Under the pieces are notes generated by a model. That model ran no database searches. It worked only from the letters and a program-made list of their open reading frames with translations, and had not been told where the DNA came from. DNA of 64,000 nucleotides, from assembly GCF_017348915.1 (NCBI RefSeq), contig NZ_CP071383.1:868001-932000 (forward strand). Reading direction: 5' to 3'. This DNA is from Leclercia pneumoniae (GTDB lineage Bacteria; Pseudomonadota; Gammaproteobacteria; Enterobacterales; Enterobacteriaceae). The position numbers and the translations under genes were made by a program. This document shows positions 25,298-34,887 of this stretch, one piece after another. Positions within the stretch are counted from its first letter, which is position 1. The number at the start of each line of letters is the position of its first letter.

Positions 25298-26407
25298 TCA
25301 CAAATCGGGCGGGGTTTTCCCCTCTTCAAGGAAATCGGCATCCAGCTCTTCGGTGTTGCCAGCATGGTCACGTCCGGAGAAGAGATTCCAGCAGGCGATA
25401 AACAGCGCCGCAATCAGCGGGCCAATCACAAAACCGTTGATCCCGTACAACTCCATGCCGCCGAGGGTGGAGATAAGGATCAGATAGTCTGGCATTTTGG
25501 TGTCCTTGCCCACCAGCAATGGACGCAGAATGTTATCCACCAGCCCAACGATAATCACAAAGAAGCCGACAATAAACAGCCCTTGCCACAGCTGGTGCGT
25601 GGCGAAAAGGAAGATGGCGGCAGGCACCCAGACGATAGCCGAGCCGACGGCCGGGACGAGCGAGAGGAACGCCATCAGCGCGCCCCACAATATGCTGCCG
25701 TCGATGCCGACAATCGCGAATGCAATCCCGCCAAGCGTGCCCTGAACGACCGCCACTACCGCCGTACCTTTCACCGTTGCCCGTGAGACGCCGACGAATT
25801 TGGCAAACAGGTGCTCTTTCGCAAAGTTGCTCAACGGCAGCGAATCCAGGATCTGACGCACCAGGTAAGGCCCATCCTTCAGCAGGAAGAAGAGCAGATA
25901 GAGCATAATGCCAAAGCTGATGGCGAAGCCAAATGTGCCTTTGCCGATCAGGAATGCGCTGCCAGCCAGGTACTGCCCACCCCGCAGCGCGGCTTCAGAG
26001 AGTTTTTTCTGAATCTCCGCCGCATTCGCCAGGTTGTGATCGGCAAGAAAGCCGCTCGCCCAGCCGGGCAGGCGGTTAAGGATACCGGCCACCACTTCCG
26101 GGAACTGGGTATTGTTTTGCTGAAGCTTGGTGTACACCACGTTCAGCTCAATGGCGAGCGACGAGAGGATCACCATCAACGGAATAAAGACGATCAGGCA
26201 GATAATGCACAGGGTCAAAAACGACGCCAGGCCGTTGCGCTCGCCCAGCAGGGTGCGCAGCTTGTTTTTCACCGGGTTGAAAATGATGGTCAGGATGGCC
26301 GCCCACAAAATGGCAGAGAAGTAGGGGGAGAGCACATCAAAAAAAGCCCAGGTGACAAGGGCGAGAATAAAGATGAAGAAACCTTTGGTCAGTCCGTTAA
26401 ATCGCAT
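25298..26407 (-). CDS. AI-2E family transporter (YdiK-like)
   Basis: The 369-residue protein has about eight hydrophobic segments and the family pattern: an N-terminal pair of helices (FFIFILALVTWAFFDVLSPYFSAILWAAILTIIF), a periplasmic middle, and the conserved C-terminal LGGMELYGINGFVIGPLIAALFIACW and NILRPLLVGKDTKMPDYLILIS. The family includes TqsA, which exports autoinducer-2, and many members of unknown substrate such as YdiK and PerM. The closest resemblance by eye is to YdiK. AGGA precedes the ATG. A terminator follows the stop. Confidence 0.85.
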   Translation of the reverse strand: MRFNGLTKGFFIFILALVTWAFFDVLSPYFSAILWAAILTIIFNPVKNKLRTLLGERNGLASFLTLCIICLIVFIPLMVILSSLAIELNVVYTKLQQNNTQFPEVVAGILNRLPGWASGFLADHNLANAAEIQKKLSEAALRGGQYLAGSAFLIGKGTFGFAISFGIMLYLLFFLLKDGPYLVRQILDSLPLSNFAKEHLFAKFVGVSRATVKGTAVVAVVQGTLGGIAFAIVGIDGSILWGALMAFLSLVPAVGSAIVWVPAAIFLFATHQLWQGLFIVGFFVIIVGLVDNILRPLLVGKDTKMPDYLILISTLGGMELYGINGFVIGPLIAALFIACWNLFSGRDHAGNTEELDADFLEEGKTPPDL

Positions 26408-26647
26408 AGTGAGTCCTGATAACTAAGTAACTGTGACGACTATAGAACCCTTTAACGGATTTACCAATAATTGCGCGCGTGCTTCATCAGATAAGCGGGC
26501 GGGCGGGGGACCTGGTCCAGTAATGGCCTCTAAAGACTGCGTAAGGCATACAAAGGTTTAGCAAACAGAAAACAGATACCACTTTCGCCTGACTGAGAAA
26601 GTTTGCCCCCCGCGCCATGCTGTAAGTATCTTCTTGCGGAGGACATT

Positions 26648-26734
26648 ATGGCCTGGCGACCAATACTCTACGTGATCCTCACAGCTCACCCCAGACTCAG
26701 CGCACGACGTGCCCGGCTGCGGCTGGTTGGCTAG
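26648..26734 (+). CDS. possible 28-residue small protein or leader peptide
   Basis: A strong GGAGG (26638-26642) stands 5 bp before an ATG that opens a 28-codon frame ending in TAG at 26732. The peptide begins MAWRPILYVILTAHPRLS and ends in an Arg- and Leu-rich stretch (ARRARLRLVG). It is hydrophobic at the start and basic at the end. It lies 70 bp before mmuP. The support is only the ribosome binding site and position, so it may be a leader peptide, a small membrane protein or chance. Confidence 0.35.
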   Translation: MAWRPILYVILTAHPRLSARRARLRLVG

Positions 26735-26771
26735 CTTTTTGTTAACAATCGCGGTATAACACACCTTCTTT

Positions 26772-26803
26772 GGATGTTTAGATGTCCATACGTTTAGAAG
26801 GTA
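26772..26803 (+). promoter_or_regulatory. MetJ operator (tandem met boxes) upstream of mmuP
   Basis: Four adjacent 8-bp units lie head to tail: GGATGTTT (26772), AGATGTCC (26780), ATACGTTT (26788) and AGAAGGTA (26796). The middle two match the met box AGACGTCT at 6 of 8 positions each. MetJ with S-adenosylmethionine binds two or more consecutive boxes. The array ends just before the mmuP start, overlapping its ribosome binding site, so repression of mmuPM by methionine is expected. Confidence 0.7.
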
Positions 26804-26805
26804 AT

Positions 26806-28206
26806 ATGCAAACAGAACACGAAAATGGGCAGCTAAAGCGCACCATGAAAACACGCCACCTGATTATGCTCTCGCTGGGTGGGGTCATTGGCACAGGGTT
26901 ATTCTTCAATACCGGATACATTATTTCGACGACCGGCGCGGCGGGCACGCTGCTGGCGTACCTGATTGGGGCACTGGTTGTGTGGCTGGTGATGCAGTGT
27001 CTGGGCGAACTTTCCGTCGCGATGCCGGAGACCGGCGCATTCCACGTCTATGCCGCCCGCTATCTGGGCCCGGCGACCGGGTACACCGTCGCCTGGCTTT
27101 ACTGGCTCACCTGGACGGTCGCGCTCGGGTCGAGCTTTACCGCCGCCGGATTCTGCATGCAGTACTGGTTCCCGCAGGTGCCCGTCTGGGTGTGGTGCGT
27201 GGTGTTCTGCGTCGTGATTTTTGCCCTTAACGTCATCTCTACCCGGTTTTTTGCCGAAGGGGAGTTCTGGTTCTCGCTGGTGAAAGTTATCACCATCATT
27301 GCCTTTATCATTCTCGGTGGCGCGGCGATCTTTGGGTTTATCCCGATGCAGGACGGCTCTCCCGCGCCGGGCCTGAGCAATATCACCGCTGAAGGCTGGT
27401 TCCCGCACGGCGGCCTGCCGATCCTGATGACCATGGTGGCGGTGAACTTCGCCTTCTCGGGAACGGAGCTGATCGGCATTGCGGCGGGGGAGACCGAAAA
27501 CCCGCACAAAGTGATTCCGGTAGCGATCCGCACCACCATCGCCCGGCTGATCATTTTCTTTATCGGCACCGTCTTTGTGCTGGCGGCCCTGATCCCGATG
27601 CAGCAGGCCGGGGTAGAGAAAAGCCCGTTCGTGCTGGTCTTTGAGAAAGTGGGTATTCCTTACGCGGCGGATATCTTTAACTTTGTGATTCTGACGGCAA
27701 TCCTCTCGGCGGCGAACTCGGGGTTATATGCCTCTGGCCGGATGCTGTGGTCGCTCTCGAACGAGAAAACGTTGCCGCGCTGCTTTGCCCGGGTTAACAA
27801 AAATGGCGTGCCGCTGACGGCGCTGTCGGTGTCGATGCTGGGCGGCGTACTGGCGCTGTTCTCAAGCGTGGTGGCCCCGGATACGGTATTCGTCGCGCTC
27901 TCTGCCATTTCCGGTTTCGCGGTGGTGGCGGTGTGGATCAGCATTTGCGCTTCGCACTTTGTCTTCCGCCGCCGTCATGTGCAGGCTGGTCTGCCGCTCT
28001 CTGACCTGCACTATCGGGCGCCGTGGTATCCGTTAGTTCCGGTGCTCGGTTTTATCCTCTGCGTAGTGGCCTGCGTCGGCCTGTGGTTTGACCCCAGCCA
28101 GCGCATTGCCCTTTATTGCGGACTCCCCTTCGTCGCCCTGTGTTATGGTGCGTACTACCTGACCCGAAATCTGACAACGCAGGAGCATCAACATGTCGCA
28201 GAATAA
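26806..28206 (+). CDS. mmuP: S-methylmethionine permease MmuP
   Basis: MmuP imports S-methylmethionine, a plant-derived methyl donor, through the inner membrane. The protein (466 residues from the ATG at 26806) is an APC-superfamily amino acid permease with twelve hydrophobic segments: the signature [20 protein letters not shown] opens the first helix, and [30 protein letters not shown] lies in the middle. The frame opens at 26782, inside the MetJ boxes; the ATG at 26806 has AAGG before it and gives the family N-terminus. mmuM overlaps its end by 14 bp, so the two form one operon, as in E. coli. Confidence 0.93.
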   Translation: MQTEHENGQLKRTMKTRHLIMLSLGGVIGTGLFFNTGYIISTTGAAGTLLAYLIGALVVWLVMQCLGELSVAMPETGAFHVYAARYLGPATGYTVAWLYWLTWTVALGSSFTAAGFCMQYWFPQVPVWVWCVVFCVVIFALNVISTRFFAEGEFWFSLVKVITIIAFIILGGAAIFGFIPMQDGSPAPGLSNITAEGWFPHGGLPILMTMVAVNFAFSGTELIGIAAGETENPHKVIPVAIRTTIARLIIFFIGTVFVLAALIPMQQAGVEKSPFVLVFEKVGIPYAADIFNFVILTAILSAANSGLYASGRMLWSLSNEKTLPRCFARVNKNGVPLTALSVSMLGGVLALFSSVVAPDTVFVALSAISGFAVVAVWISICASHFVFRRRHVQAGLPLSDLHYRAPWYPLVPVLGFILCVVACVGLWFDPSQRIALYCGLPFVALCYGAYYLTRNLTTQEHQHVAE

Positions 28207-29125
28207 TCCGCTTACCGCCATCCTCGAAAAACAACCCTTTGTGGTGCTGGATGGCGCGATGGCAACGGAGCTGGAAGCGCGCGGCTGTAATCTTGCAGAC
28301 GGCCTCTGGTCTGCCAAAGTGCTGGTGGAAAACCCGGATCTTATCCGTGAAGTGCATCTTGATTACTATCGTGCTGGCGCGCAGGTGGCGATCACCGCCA
28401 GCTATCAGGCCACGCCTGCAGGCTTTGCGGCTCGCGGGCTGGACGAGGCGCAATCCCGGGCGCTGATTGGTAAAAGCGTGGAGCTGGCGCGCAAAGCGCG
28501 CGAGGCATATCTGGCCGAGAACGCCCAGGCGGGCACGCTGCTGGTGGCGGGCTCCGTCGGGCCCTATGGTGCTTACCTGGCGGATGGCTCCGAATACCGC
28601 GGCGACTACGTGCGCAGCGCGGAAGAATTTACCGCGTTCCACCGCCCACGGGTAGAGGCGCTGCTGGACGCGGGGGCCGATCTGCTGGCCTGCGAAACCC
28701 TGCCGTCATTCCCTGAAATTAAAGCGCTGGCCGCGTTGCTGACGGAATATCCCCGCGCCCGGGCATGGTTCTCGTTTACCCTGCGCGACAGCGAGCACCT
28801 GAGCGACGGCACGCCGCTGCGTGAAGTCATTGCTGTGCTGGATAACTTCCCACAGATTGTGGCGTTGGGTATCAACTGTATCGCCCTGGAGAACACCACG
28901 GCGGCGCTGCAACATCTGCAAGGCCTGACGGCATTGCCGCTGGTGGTCTATCCGAACTCGGGCGAGCACTATGATGCGGTGAGCAAGACCTGGCATCACC
29001 ACGGTGAAGCGTGCGAGACGCTGGCGGGGTATTTGCCGCAATGGCAGTCGGCCGGAGCGAAGTTAATTGGCGGGTGTTGTCGGACGACGCCGAAGGATAT
29101 TGCTGAGTTATATGCGCTGCGCTGA
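28193..29125 (+). CDS. mmuM: homocysteine S-methyltransferase MmuM
   Basis: MmuM moves a methyl group from S-methylmethionine (or S-adenosylmethionine) to homocysteine and so makes methionine. The 310-residue protein matches E. coli MmuM closely, for example [17 protein letters not shown] and [19 protein letters not shown]. The zinc ligands are Cys in GINCIALEN and the pair in [10 protein letters not shown]. It starts within the end of mmuP. Together with the MetJ boxes upstream, this makes the operon part of the methionine regulon. Confidence 0.95.
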   Translation: MSQNNPLTAILEKQPFVVLDGAMATELEARGCNLADGLWSAKVLVENPDLIREVHLDYYRAGAQVAITASYQATPAGFAARGLDEAQSRALIGKSVELARKAREAYLAENAQAGTLLVAGSVGPYGAYLADGSEYRGDYVRSAEEFTAFHRPRVEALLDAGADLLACETLPSFPEIKALAALLTEYPRARAWFSFTLRDSEHLSDGTPLREVIAVLDNFPQIVALGINCIALENTTAALQHLQGLTALPLVVYPNSGEHYDAVSKTWHHHGEACETLAGYLPQWQSAGAKLIGGCCRTTPKDIAELYALR

Positions 29126-29143
29126 GTTTTGTGCGGCCTGATG

Positions 29144-29243
29144 CCCTCACCCCGGCCCTCTCCCACAGGGAGAGGGAGAAAACCGTGAAAAGACGAAAAC
29201 TGAACGGTCCCCTCTCCCTTGAGGGAGAGGGTTAGGGTGAGGG
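29144..29243. repeat. inverted repetitive element with two CCCTCTCCC hairpins
   Basis: CCCTCACCC (29144-29152) and GGGTGAGGG (29235-29243) enclose two internal hairpins, CCCTCTCCC/GGGAGAGGG (29156-29164 with 29168-29176) and CCCTCTCCCT/AGGGAGAGGG (29210-29219 with 29222-29231). The layout is like the paired REP units (BIMEs) of enterobacteria. It lies between the convergent mmuM and afuC genes and may end both transcripts. Related hairpins occur at 40722-40797 and 63356-63381. Confidence 0.75.
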
Positions 29244-29262
29244 GGGAGACGCGCGCACAACC

Positions 29263-30309
29263 TCACGCCACGTCTGCCAGCACAAACATCCCGTACGGAT
29301 GAATCTCCAGGTAATACGACTCCCCCACGTCCGGCTGTAGCCGCGTGGCATTCACCTGCAACAAAATTTCCTGCCCGTGCCACTCCACAATCACTTCATA
29401 CTGCGGTCCCATATAGGCCACGTGACGAATCACGCAGCGCTGGCTTGCCTCGCCGTGCTGACTCAGGGTGATGGCCTCCGGGCGTACCCCAACGGTGCCT
29501 TTCCCCTGCGCGGCGAAATGCAGCGGACGGGGCAGCCGGTAGCCGTGGATTTCCACCGCCTCTTCACTGAAGTTCGCCGGAAAGAGGTTGGCATCCCCCA
29601 TAAAGCTCGCCATAAAGCGCGACGCGGGCTGACGGTAGAGATCCTGCGGGGAACCAATCTGCATAATATTGCCCTTGTTCATCACCAGTACGGTGTCAGA
29701 GACCGCAAACGCCTCGCTCTGATCGTGGGTCACATACAGCGAGGTGATGTTGAACTGCTTCTGCAGCTCGCGAATTTTATCGCGCATGCTGCGTCTGAGG
29801 TTGGCGTCGAGGTTACTCAGCGGCTCATCAAAGAGCAGAACTTTGGGTTTGAGGATCAGCGCACGGGCCAGCGCCACGCGCTGCTGCTGCCCGCCGGAAA
29901 TCTGATCCACATAGCGATCTTCAAATCCCTCCAGGTCCACCATCGCCAGCGCCTCCTGGACGCGGGTTTTAATCTCCGCGCGCGAGACGCCCAGCATCTT
30001 CAGGCCGTAGCCGACGTTCTCCCCCAGCGACATATGCGGGAAGAGGGCGTAGGACTGGAACACCATACAGATATCACGCTGCTGAATGGAGCGGTGTGTC
30101 ACATCTTCACCGTCGATATAAATCTGCCCTTCGGTCGGCTTCTCCAGTCCGGCCACCAGACGCAGGACGGTCGTTTTGCCGCAGCCAGACGGGCCGAGCA
30201 GCGTCACCATTTGTCCTTGCGGAATCGCCAGGTTGATATTTTCAATCACCGTGTTAGCGCCGAAGCGCTTGGTCACGTTACGCAGTTCAACGAAATGTTT
30301 CTGAGTCAT
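29263..30309 (-). CDS. afuC: AfuC, ATPase of a sugar-phosphate ABC transporter
   Basis: AfuC powers import of phosphorylated sugars with AfuA and AfuB. The 348-residue cytosolic protein has Walker [11 protein letters not shown]-loop FQSYALFPH, signature [15 protein letters not shown], Walker [13 protein letters not shown] and H-loop VTHDQ, then a C-terminal TOBE-type domain. It agrees closely with E. coli AfuC (formerly FbpC, first read as an iron transporter). AfuABC of Actinobacillus and Citrobacter rodentium was shown to bind glucose-6-, fructose-6- and sedoheptulose-7-phosphate. The ATG at 30309 is chosen from the family length; the frame is open to 30357. It lies 4 bp after afuB. Confidence 0.9.
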   Translation of the reverse strand: MTQKHFVELRNVTKRFGANTVIENINLAIPQGQMVTLLGPSGCGKTTVLRLVAGLEKPTEGQIYIDGEDVTHRSIQQRDICMVFQSYALFPHMSLGENVGYGLKMLGVSRAEIKTRVQEALAMVDLEGFEDRYVDQISGGQQQRVALARALILKPKVLLFDEPLSNLDANLRRSMRDKIRELQKQFNITSLYVTHDQSEAFAVSDTVLVMNKGNIMQIGSPQDLYRQPASRFMASFMGDANLFPANFSEEAVEIHGYRLPRPLHFAAQGKGTVGVRPEAITLSQHGEASQRCVIRHVAYMGPQYEVIVEWHGQEILLQVNATRLQPDVGESYYLEIHPYGMFVLADVA

Positions 30310-30313
30310 AGTG

Positions 30314-32392
30314 TTACGCCTGGTTTTTAGCTTTTGAACGGGAGATACGTGCCTCACCGATCAGCCAGTCAAAGAGGAAAATGATCGCCAGCATGACCAC
30401 AATCAGGATCGAGCCGTAGGCAATCGCCACGCCATATTCGCCGTCTTCCACGCGGTTCAGAATGTAGGCCGTTGCCACGCGGGTATCCGGCGTGACGAGG
30501 AACACAATGGCGCTGACGGTGGTAATAGCGCGCACAAAGCTGTAGATCAGCGCCGACAAAATGGCGGGGCGCAGCAGTGGCAGCAGGATGTGGGTAATGG
30601 TTCGCAAGCTTCCGGCACGCAGACTGAGCGAGGCTTCATCCAGCGACTTGTCGATCTGACCCAGCCCGGCGATCCCGGCGCGAATGCCCACCGGCACGTT
30701 ACGCATTACCATGGAAATAATGACGATGGCGGCGGTACCGGTCAGGTACACCGGCGCGCTGTTAAAGGCCAGAATATAGGAGACACCAGCCACGGTGCCC
30801 GGTACGGCGAAGCAGAGCATGGTGGTGAACTCGATAGTCTTTTTCCCTTTAAACTGCTGGCGGACAACCACCCACGCAATCAGCAGACCGAAGGCGGCGG
30901 TGATCGGCGCGGCGATCCCGGCGTAGAGCAGCGTGTCGAGCAGCGAAGGCCATGCGCCGTCGCTCATGCCCTGGCCGAACAACTTGATAAAGTTATCCAG
31001 CGTCAGGGTGTAATCCACTCCCCAGTTGACGGTGAAGCTGCCGTAGAAGATGCTGCCGTAAAGCAGGGCGTTGAAGGCGATCCACACCGCCAGCAGCGCG
31101 ATCACGCTCCACACCAGCGTCACCGGTAGCGGCTGCACATCACCGCGGTAGGATTTACCGGAGACGGTCACGTAGGAGCGTTTGCCAATCCACATGTACT
31201 GGATACAGAACACCAACAGCGAGAAGAGCAGCAGGAAGGCACCCAGCGTACTGGCCGCCTGATAGTCCAGCTGCGAACCGGTGATATAGAAATAGATTTG
31301 CGTCGCCAGCACGTCGAAGTTGCCGCCCAGCACCAGCGGGTTACTGAAGTCCGCCAGCGACTGGACAATGACAATTAAAAAGGCGTTGGCCAGCGCCGGT
31401 TTCAGCAGCGGCACGAAGACGCCGTTAAAGGTCTGCCAGCGGCTGGCGCGCAGCGTATAGGAGGCCTCTTCCAGCGACGGATGAATAGTTTTAATGGCCC
31501 CGTCGAGGATCATAAAGGCCATCGGCGTAAAGGCCAGCACCTGCGCCAGCCAGATGCCGGTAAAGCCGTACAGCCAGTTGGTATTGGTTAAACCGAACCA
31601 CTCCACCATAAATTCGGTCACATAGCCGGAGCGCCCCATCATCAGCGTTACGCCTAAGCCCACCACAAACGGCGGGGTCACAATGGGCAGAATGGAGAAG
31701 ATGCGGCCAATGATCGCGCTGCGTTTGGCGATGCGAGTGGTGTAAATGGCCAGCACCAGCCCGAAGAAGGTGCAGCCGATACCGACGGCAATCGACAACA
31801 GAATGGAGTTAATGATCACCTGAATGATGTGCGCCTGCGAGAGCACATTCATAAATGCCAGCGGAGCAAACTCGCCGGCATCGTTGGTAAACATCGGAAT
31901 AAAGATGGCGATGCTGGGCCAGACGATAAAAATGCCGATCAGGGCAACAATGGTGATAAGGGATTCAATGACAAAGCGGTCACCGCCCAGCCACTCCAGG
32001 CGTGTGAGGGCCAGGGTCATGATGGCGCCCAGCGCCACGAACAGCACGATGGTGGCATAGCCTAAACCGCGCCCTTCCAGGGTAGCGCTTATGACCACAA
32101 ACGCCATGCACAGTAGTGCCCAGCCGGCGTCCAGGTAATGGCGGCTGCGCTGTTCGCGTTTCGCTTCGTTAAACGGACGTACCAGCAGCAGGCTTGGCAG
32201 CACGTACCACAGCCAGCTGATATTAACCTGCGACCAGCTGTAGGCATCGAAGATCTCGTCGCTGGTGGACTCCAGCAGGCCGTAATCAAGGCTCCAGCTC
32301 GGCAGCAGGGCAAAGGCCAGCCAGCCGAGTAAAACCCAAAGGAATACCGCATCCCGTTTTTTGACGGGATGGAGAGCGAGTGTGTGTGACAT
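30314..32392 (-). CDS. afuB: AfuB, double-permease subunit of the sugar-phosphate ABC transporter
   Basis: This 692-residue inner membrane protein fuses two binding-protein-dependent permease domains, as is usual for the FbpB/AfuB type. Each half has the coupling motif with EA...[25 protein letters not shown] (first) and [24 protein letters not shown] (second). The ATG at 32392 has GGA upstream and gives an N-terminus MSHTLALHP just before the first helix; the frame opens at 32446. It lies between afuA and afuC in one operon. Confidence 0.9.
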   Translation of the reverse strand: MSHTLALHPVKKRDAVFLWVLLGWLAFALLPSWSLDYGLLESTSDEIFDAYSWSQVNISWLWYVLPSLLLVRPFNEAKREQRSRHYLDAGWALLCMAFVVISATLEGRGLGYATIVLFVALGAIMTLALTRLEWLGGDRFVIESLITIVALIGIFIVWPSIAIFIPMFTNDAGEFAPLAFMNVLSQAHIIQVIINSILLSIAVGIGCTFFGLVLAIYTTRIAKRSAIIGRIFSILPIVTPPFVVGLGVTLMMGRSGYVTEFMVEWFGLTNTNWLYGFTGIWLAQVLAFTPMAFMILDGAIKTIHPSLEEASYTLRASRWQTFNGVFVPLLKPALANAFLIVIVQSLADFSNPLVLGGNFDVLATQIYFYITGSQLDYQAASTLGAFLLLFSLLVFCIQYMWIGKRSYVTVSGKSYRGDVQPLPVTLVWSVIALLAVWIAFNALLYGSIFYGSFTVNWGVDYTLTLDNFIKLFGQGMSDGAWPSLLDTLLYAGIAAPITAAFGLLIAWVVVRQQFKGKKTIEFTTMLCFAVPGTVAGVSYILAFNSAPVYLTGTAAIVIISMVMRNVPVGIRAGIAGLGQIDKSLDEASLSLRAGSLRTITHILLPLLRPAILSALIYSFVRAITTVSAIVFLVTPDTRVATAYILNRVEDGEYGVAIAYGSILIVVMLAIIFLFDWLIGEARISRSKAKNQA

Positions 32393-32457
32393 AAGTTTTC
32401 CAGGTGTTGGAGACCCGGCGGCAAAATGGCGCCGGGTGATAACCACTGTTTGCGGGC

Positions 32458-33489
32458 TTATTTACCCATCTTCACGTCGCTGACCCATTTGTTGATCAAC
32501 GCTTTTCGCACATCCGTGGAGCCATACTTATCCATGTCGTAACTGATCAACTTCAGATCGTCGAGCTTGAGGGAGTTCTGCGAAGTTTCCGCCGTGGTGT
32601 TGGTCAGGATCTGATAGGATTTGCCTTTCTTCCATGCCAGCTCCTGAGCCTCTTTCGACAATACCCAGTCGACGAACAGCTTCGCATTCTCTTCGTTACG
32701 CGCCCCTTTCAGAATGCTCACGCCGCCAATTTCATACCCGGTGCCTTCGCACGGGGAGATCAGCTCCAGCGGCGCCCCTTGCTCTTTTTCCAGGGAGTAG
32801 TCGTGCAGGAACCCGATGCCGATGGCCGTTTCGCCGCGTGCGGCGTTACGCGCTGGGGCGATGCCGGATTTGGTGTACTGAGAGACGTTACCGTTAAGCT
32901 GCTTCAGGTAGTCGAAGGCCTGAGCTTCACCCCACAGCTGGACAAAGGTTGCCAGCGCGGTGTAGGCAGTGCCGGAACTTTGCGGATCGGCAATCTGGAT
33001 CTCGCCTTTGTATTCCGGTTTGGTCAGATCTTTCCAGCACTGAGGCACCGGCAGGTTCTTCTCTTTCAGACGCTGGGTATTCACACCAAAGCCGAGGATC
33101 CCGACGTAGACCGCCGAAGAGAGGTTGCCCTTCACTTTCGCCGGATCGCGGAATTTCTCCATGATCTGCTCAAGGTTCTTCGATTTGTACGGCTGCAGCA
33201 GCCCCATTTCGCCCGCCTGAGACTGCGGATCCAGGGTGCCGCCATACCAGACGTCGGCCTGCGGGTTTTTCTTCTCGGCATCCACCTTCGCCAGCGTGCT
33301 GCCGGAACCGTTGCGGATAAACGAGGTTTTGACGTCGTACTTATCGCCGAACGCTTTGGTTTCGGCTTCGCACATTTCGTTGGTTGCGCTGCAGTAAACC
33401 ACCAGGCGGCCTTTGGCCTGTGCGGCACCCGTTAAGGTAGCCAGCGCGATCCCGGAAGCAATGAGGGTAGAGAGAAGTGTCGTTTTCAT
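32458..33489 (-). CDS. afuA: AfuA, periplasmic sugar-phosphate binding protein
   Basis: AfuA is the periplasmic receptor. The 343-residue precursor has a signal peptide (residues 1-25, LATLTGAAQA|KG). The mature part has the type 2 periplasmic binding fold of the ferric-binding family (VVYCSATNEMCEAETKAFGDKY, ADPQSSGTAYTALATFVQLWG, GIGFLHDYSLEKEQGAPLELISPCEGTGYEIGG). It lacks the Tyr-Tyr iron ligand pair that typifies FbpA as far as can be seen, in line with the sugar-phosphate role. It follows the UhpC-like gene after 11 bp, which suggests that sensor and transporter share their ligand. Confidence 0.88.
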   Translation of the reverse strand: MKTTLLSTLIASGIALATLTGAAQAKGRLVVYCSATNEMCEAETKAFGDKYDVKTSFIRNGSGSTLAKVDAEKKNPQADVWYGGTLDPQSQAGEMGLLQPYKSKNLEQIMEKFRDPAKVKGNLSSAVYVGILGFGVNTQRLKEKNLPVPQCWKDLTKPEYKGEIQIADPQSSGTAYTALATFVQLWGEAQAFDYLKQLNGNVSQYTKSGIAPARNAARGETAIGIGFLHDYSLEKEQGAPLELISPCEGTGYEIGGVSILKGARNEENAKLFVDWVLSKEAQELAWKKGKSYQILTNTTAETSQNSLKLDDLKLISYDMDKYGSTDVRKALINKWVSDVKMGK

Positions 33490-33500
33490 TATTCAGCCTT

Positions 33501-34802
33501 TTATGACGTTATGTGACTGCGAGAAGCGGTGATGCCCGCCATCAGCAATGGCATCAGTAACAAACCCATCAGCACGGCGGCGATCGAGAGCAAACTGAAC
33601 ATTCCCGACCAGCCGTAGCGTTCGATAACCTGCGACAGCGGCCACCCGGCTAGCGCGGCCCCCAGATAAGCGAACACGCCAAGAAAACCGGTAATCGACC
33701 CTGCAGCCTGTTTATGTCCACACTCCACGGCGGCAAGGCCAATGAGCATCTGCGGACCAAAGACAAAAAATCCCACCGTAAAAAAACACATCGCCAGCAG
33801 GGCGTAATGGTGGACCGGCGCCAGCCACAGGGCGGCCACCGACACCATCAACCCCAGCGTGAAAAGCAAAATCATCGGCGCACGCTGACCACTGAACAGC
33901 AGATCCGATCCCCACCCGGCAAAGAGCGCTCCCAGCAGTCCGCCCACTTCAAAGAGCATCACCGTAGCGTTAGCGCTCAGCAGGTTTACCCCGTGGCTCT
34001 CTGCCAGCCAGATATTCCCCCAGTCGTTCAGGGCGATGCGGATGAGATACACCAGCACATACGACGCCCCGAGCAGCCAGATCATCGGGTTTTGCAGCAT
34101 GGTGCTGCGTAACATCTGCCACAAACCCATCGGCGGGCTCTGCTGTTGCTGGCGTAACTCGAGCGGATCGTTACGCCATTCGCCGACCGTCGGCAGACCC
34201 TCTTCCTGCGGTGTGCCCCGCAGTTGTGTGGTCAGCCACAGGCCAAGCACGATGCTGATTATCCCCGGTGTCAGCATCGCCGCCTGCCAGCCCCACCAGT
34301 GGGCGGCAGCGGCACAAATCAGTGGAATAATTGCCCCACCAATATTGATGGAGGTATTCCAGCATCCCCACCAGAAGCCGCGCTCATTGCGCGAGTACCA
34401 GTGGGTCAACAATCTGGCGCAGGGCGGCCATCCCCATCCCTGGAAGAAGCCGTTCAACGTCCAGATAAACAGCAGCAGCGGGAAGGCATCGCTAAAGGTG
34501 AACAACACGTTCAACACCCCTGTCGCCAGCAGCCCGATGCCCATAAATGCCCGCTGACCGTGGCTGTCGTGCCAGAGTCCGGCGGCAAATTTCGACAGTC
34601 CGTAGCTCAGGTAGAAGAGCGAGCCAATCAGCCCGATATCACTCTTACTCAGCCCCAAATCCATCTGCAGCGCGGGTAACACATAGTTAAGGCTTTTACG
34701 CGTCAGGTAGAACGCGGCGTAGCCAATCACCATACACAGCAGCAGTCTGGGGCGAAGCGCCCGATAACGTTGTGAAACCTGTTCGGCAGACAGTACGTGC
34801 AT
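33501..34802 (-). CDS. UhpC-like sugar-phosphate sensor or antiporter (OPA family MFS)
   Basis: The 433-residue protein is of the organophosphate:phosphate antiporter family, close to UhpC: GYAAFYLTRKSLNYVLPALQ, DIGLIGSLFYLSYGLSKF, WPPCARLLTHWYSRNERGFWWGCWNTSINIGGAIIP and RIALNDWGNIWLAESHGV. UhpC is a membrane receptor that senses external glucose-6-phosphate and controls the kinase UhpB. Here the gene stands between a UhpB-like kinase and the AfuABC transporter. It could sense the ligand, transport it, or both. GGAGA precedes the ATG. Confidence 0.87.
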   Translation of the reverse strand: MHVLSAEQVSQRYRALRPRLLLCMVIGYAAFYLTRKSLNYVLPALQMDLGLSKSDIGLIGSLFYLSYGLSKFAAGLWHDSHGQRAFMGIGLLATGVLNVLFTFSDAFPLLLFIWTLNGFFQGWGWPPCARLLTHWYSRNERGFWWGCWNTSINIGGAIIPLICAAAAHWWGWQAAMLTPGIISIVLGLWLTTQLRGTPQEEGLPTVGEWRNDPLELRQQQQSPPMGLWQMLRSTMLQNPMIWLLGASYVLVYLIRIALNDWGNIWLAESHGVNLLSANATVMLFEVGGLLGALFAGWGSDLLFSGQRAPMILLFTLGLMVSVAALWLAPVHHYALLAMCFFTVGFFVFGPQMLIGLAAVECGHKQAAGSITGFLGVFAYLGAALAGWPLSQVIERYGWSGMFSLLSIAAVLMGLLLMPLLMAGITASRSHITS

Positions 34803-34887
34803 GATCTTCTCCGTTTGAGCTGACTCTAGTTAAGCGCGACTGAAATGGGATGAGAGAAAGTCTGGAGTGACTAAGACTTTTTCCTGG

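Larger units (their letters stand above)
26408..26805. other. divergent intergenic region upstream of mmuP
   Basis: About 400 bp separate the minus-strand transporter gene from mmuP. The region holds a short open frame with a strong ribosome binding site (26648-26734) and, at its right end, a MetJ operator. Other open frames across it are not supported by ribosome binding sites or composition. Confidence 0.6.

Noticed and set aside
32458..33489. Ferric iron binding protein (FbpA) reading of afuA
   Set aside because: The typical double-Tyr iron site is not apparent, and the association with UhpABC-like genes favours sugar phosphates.
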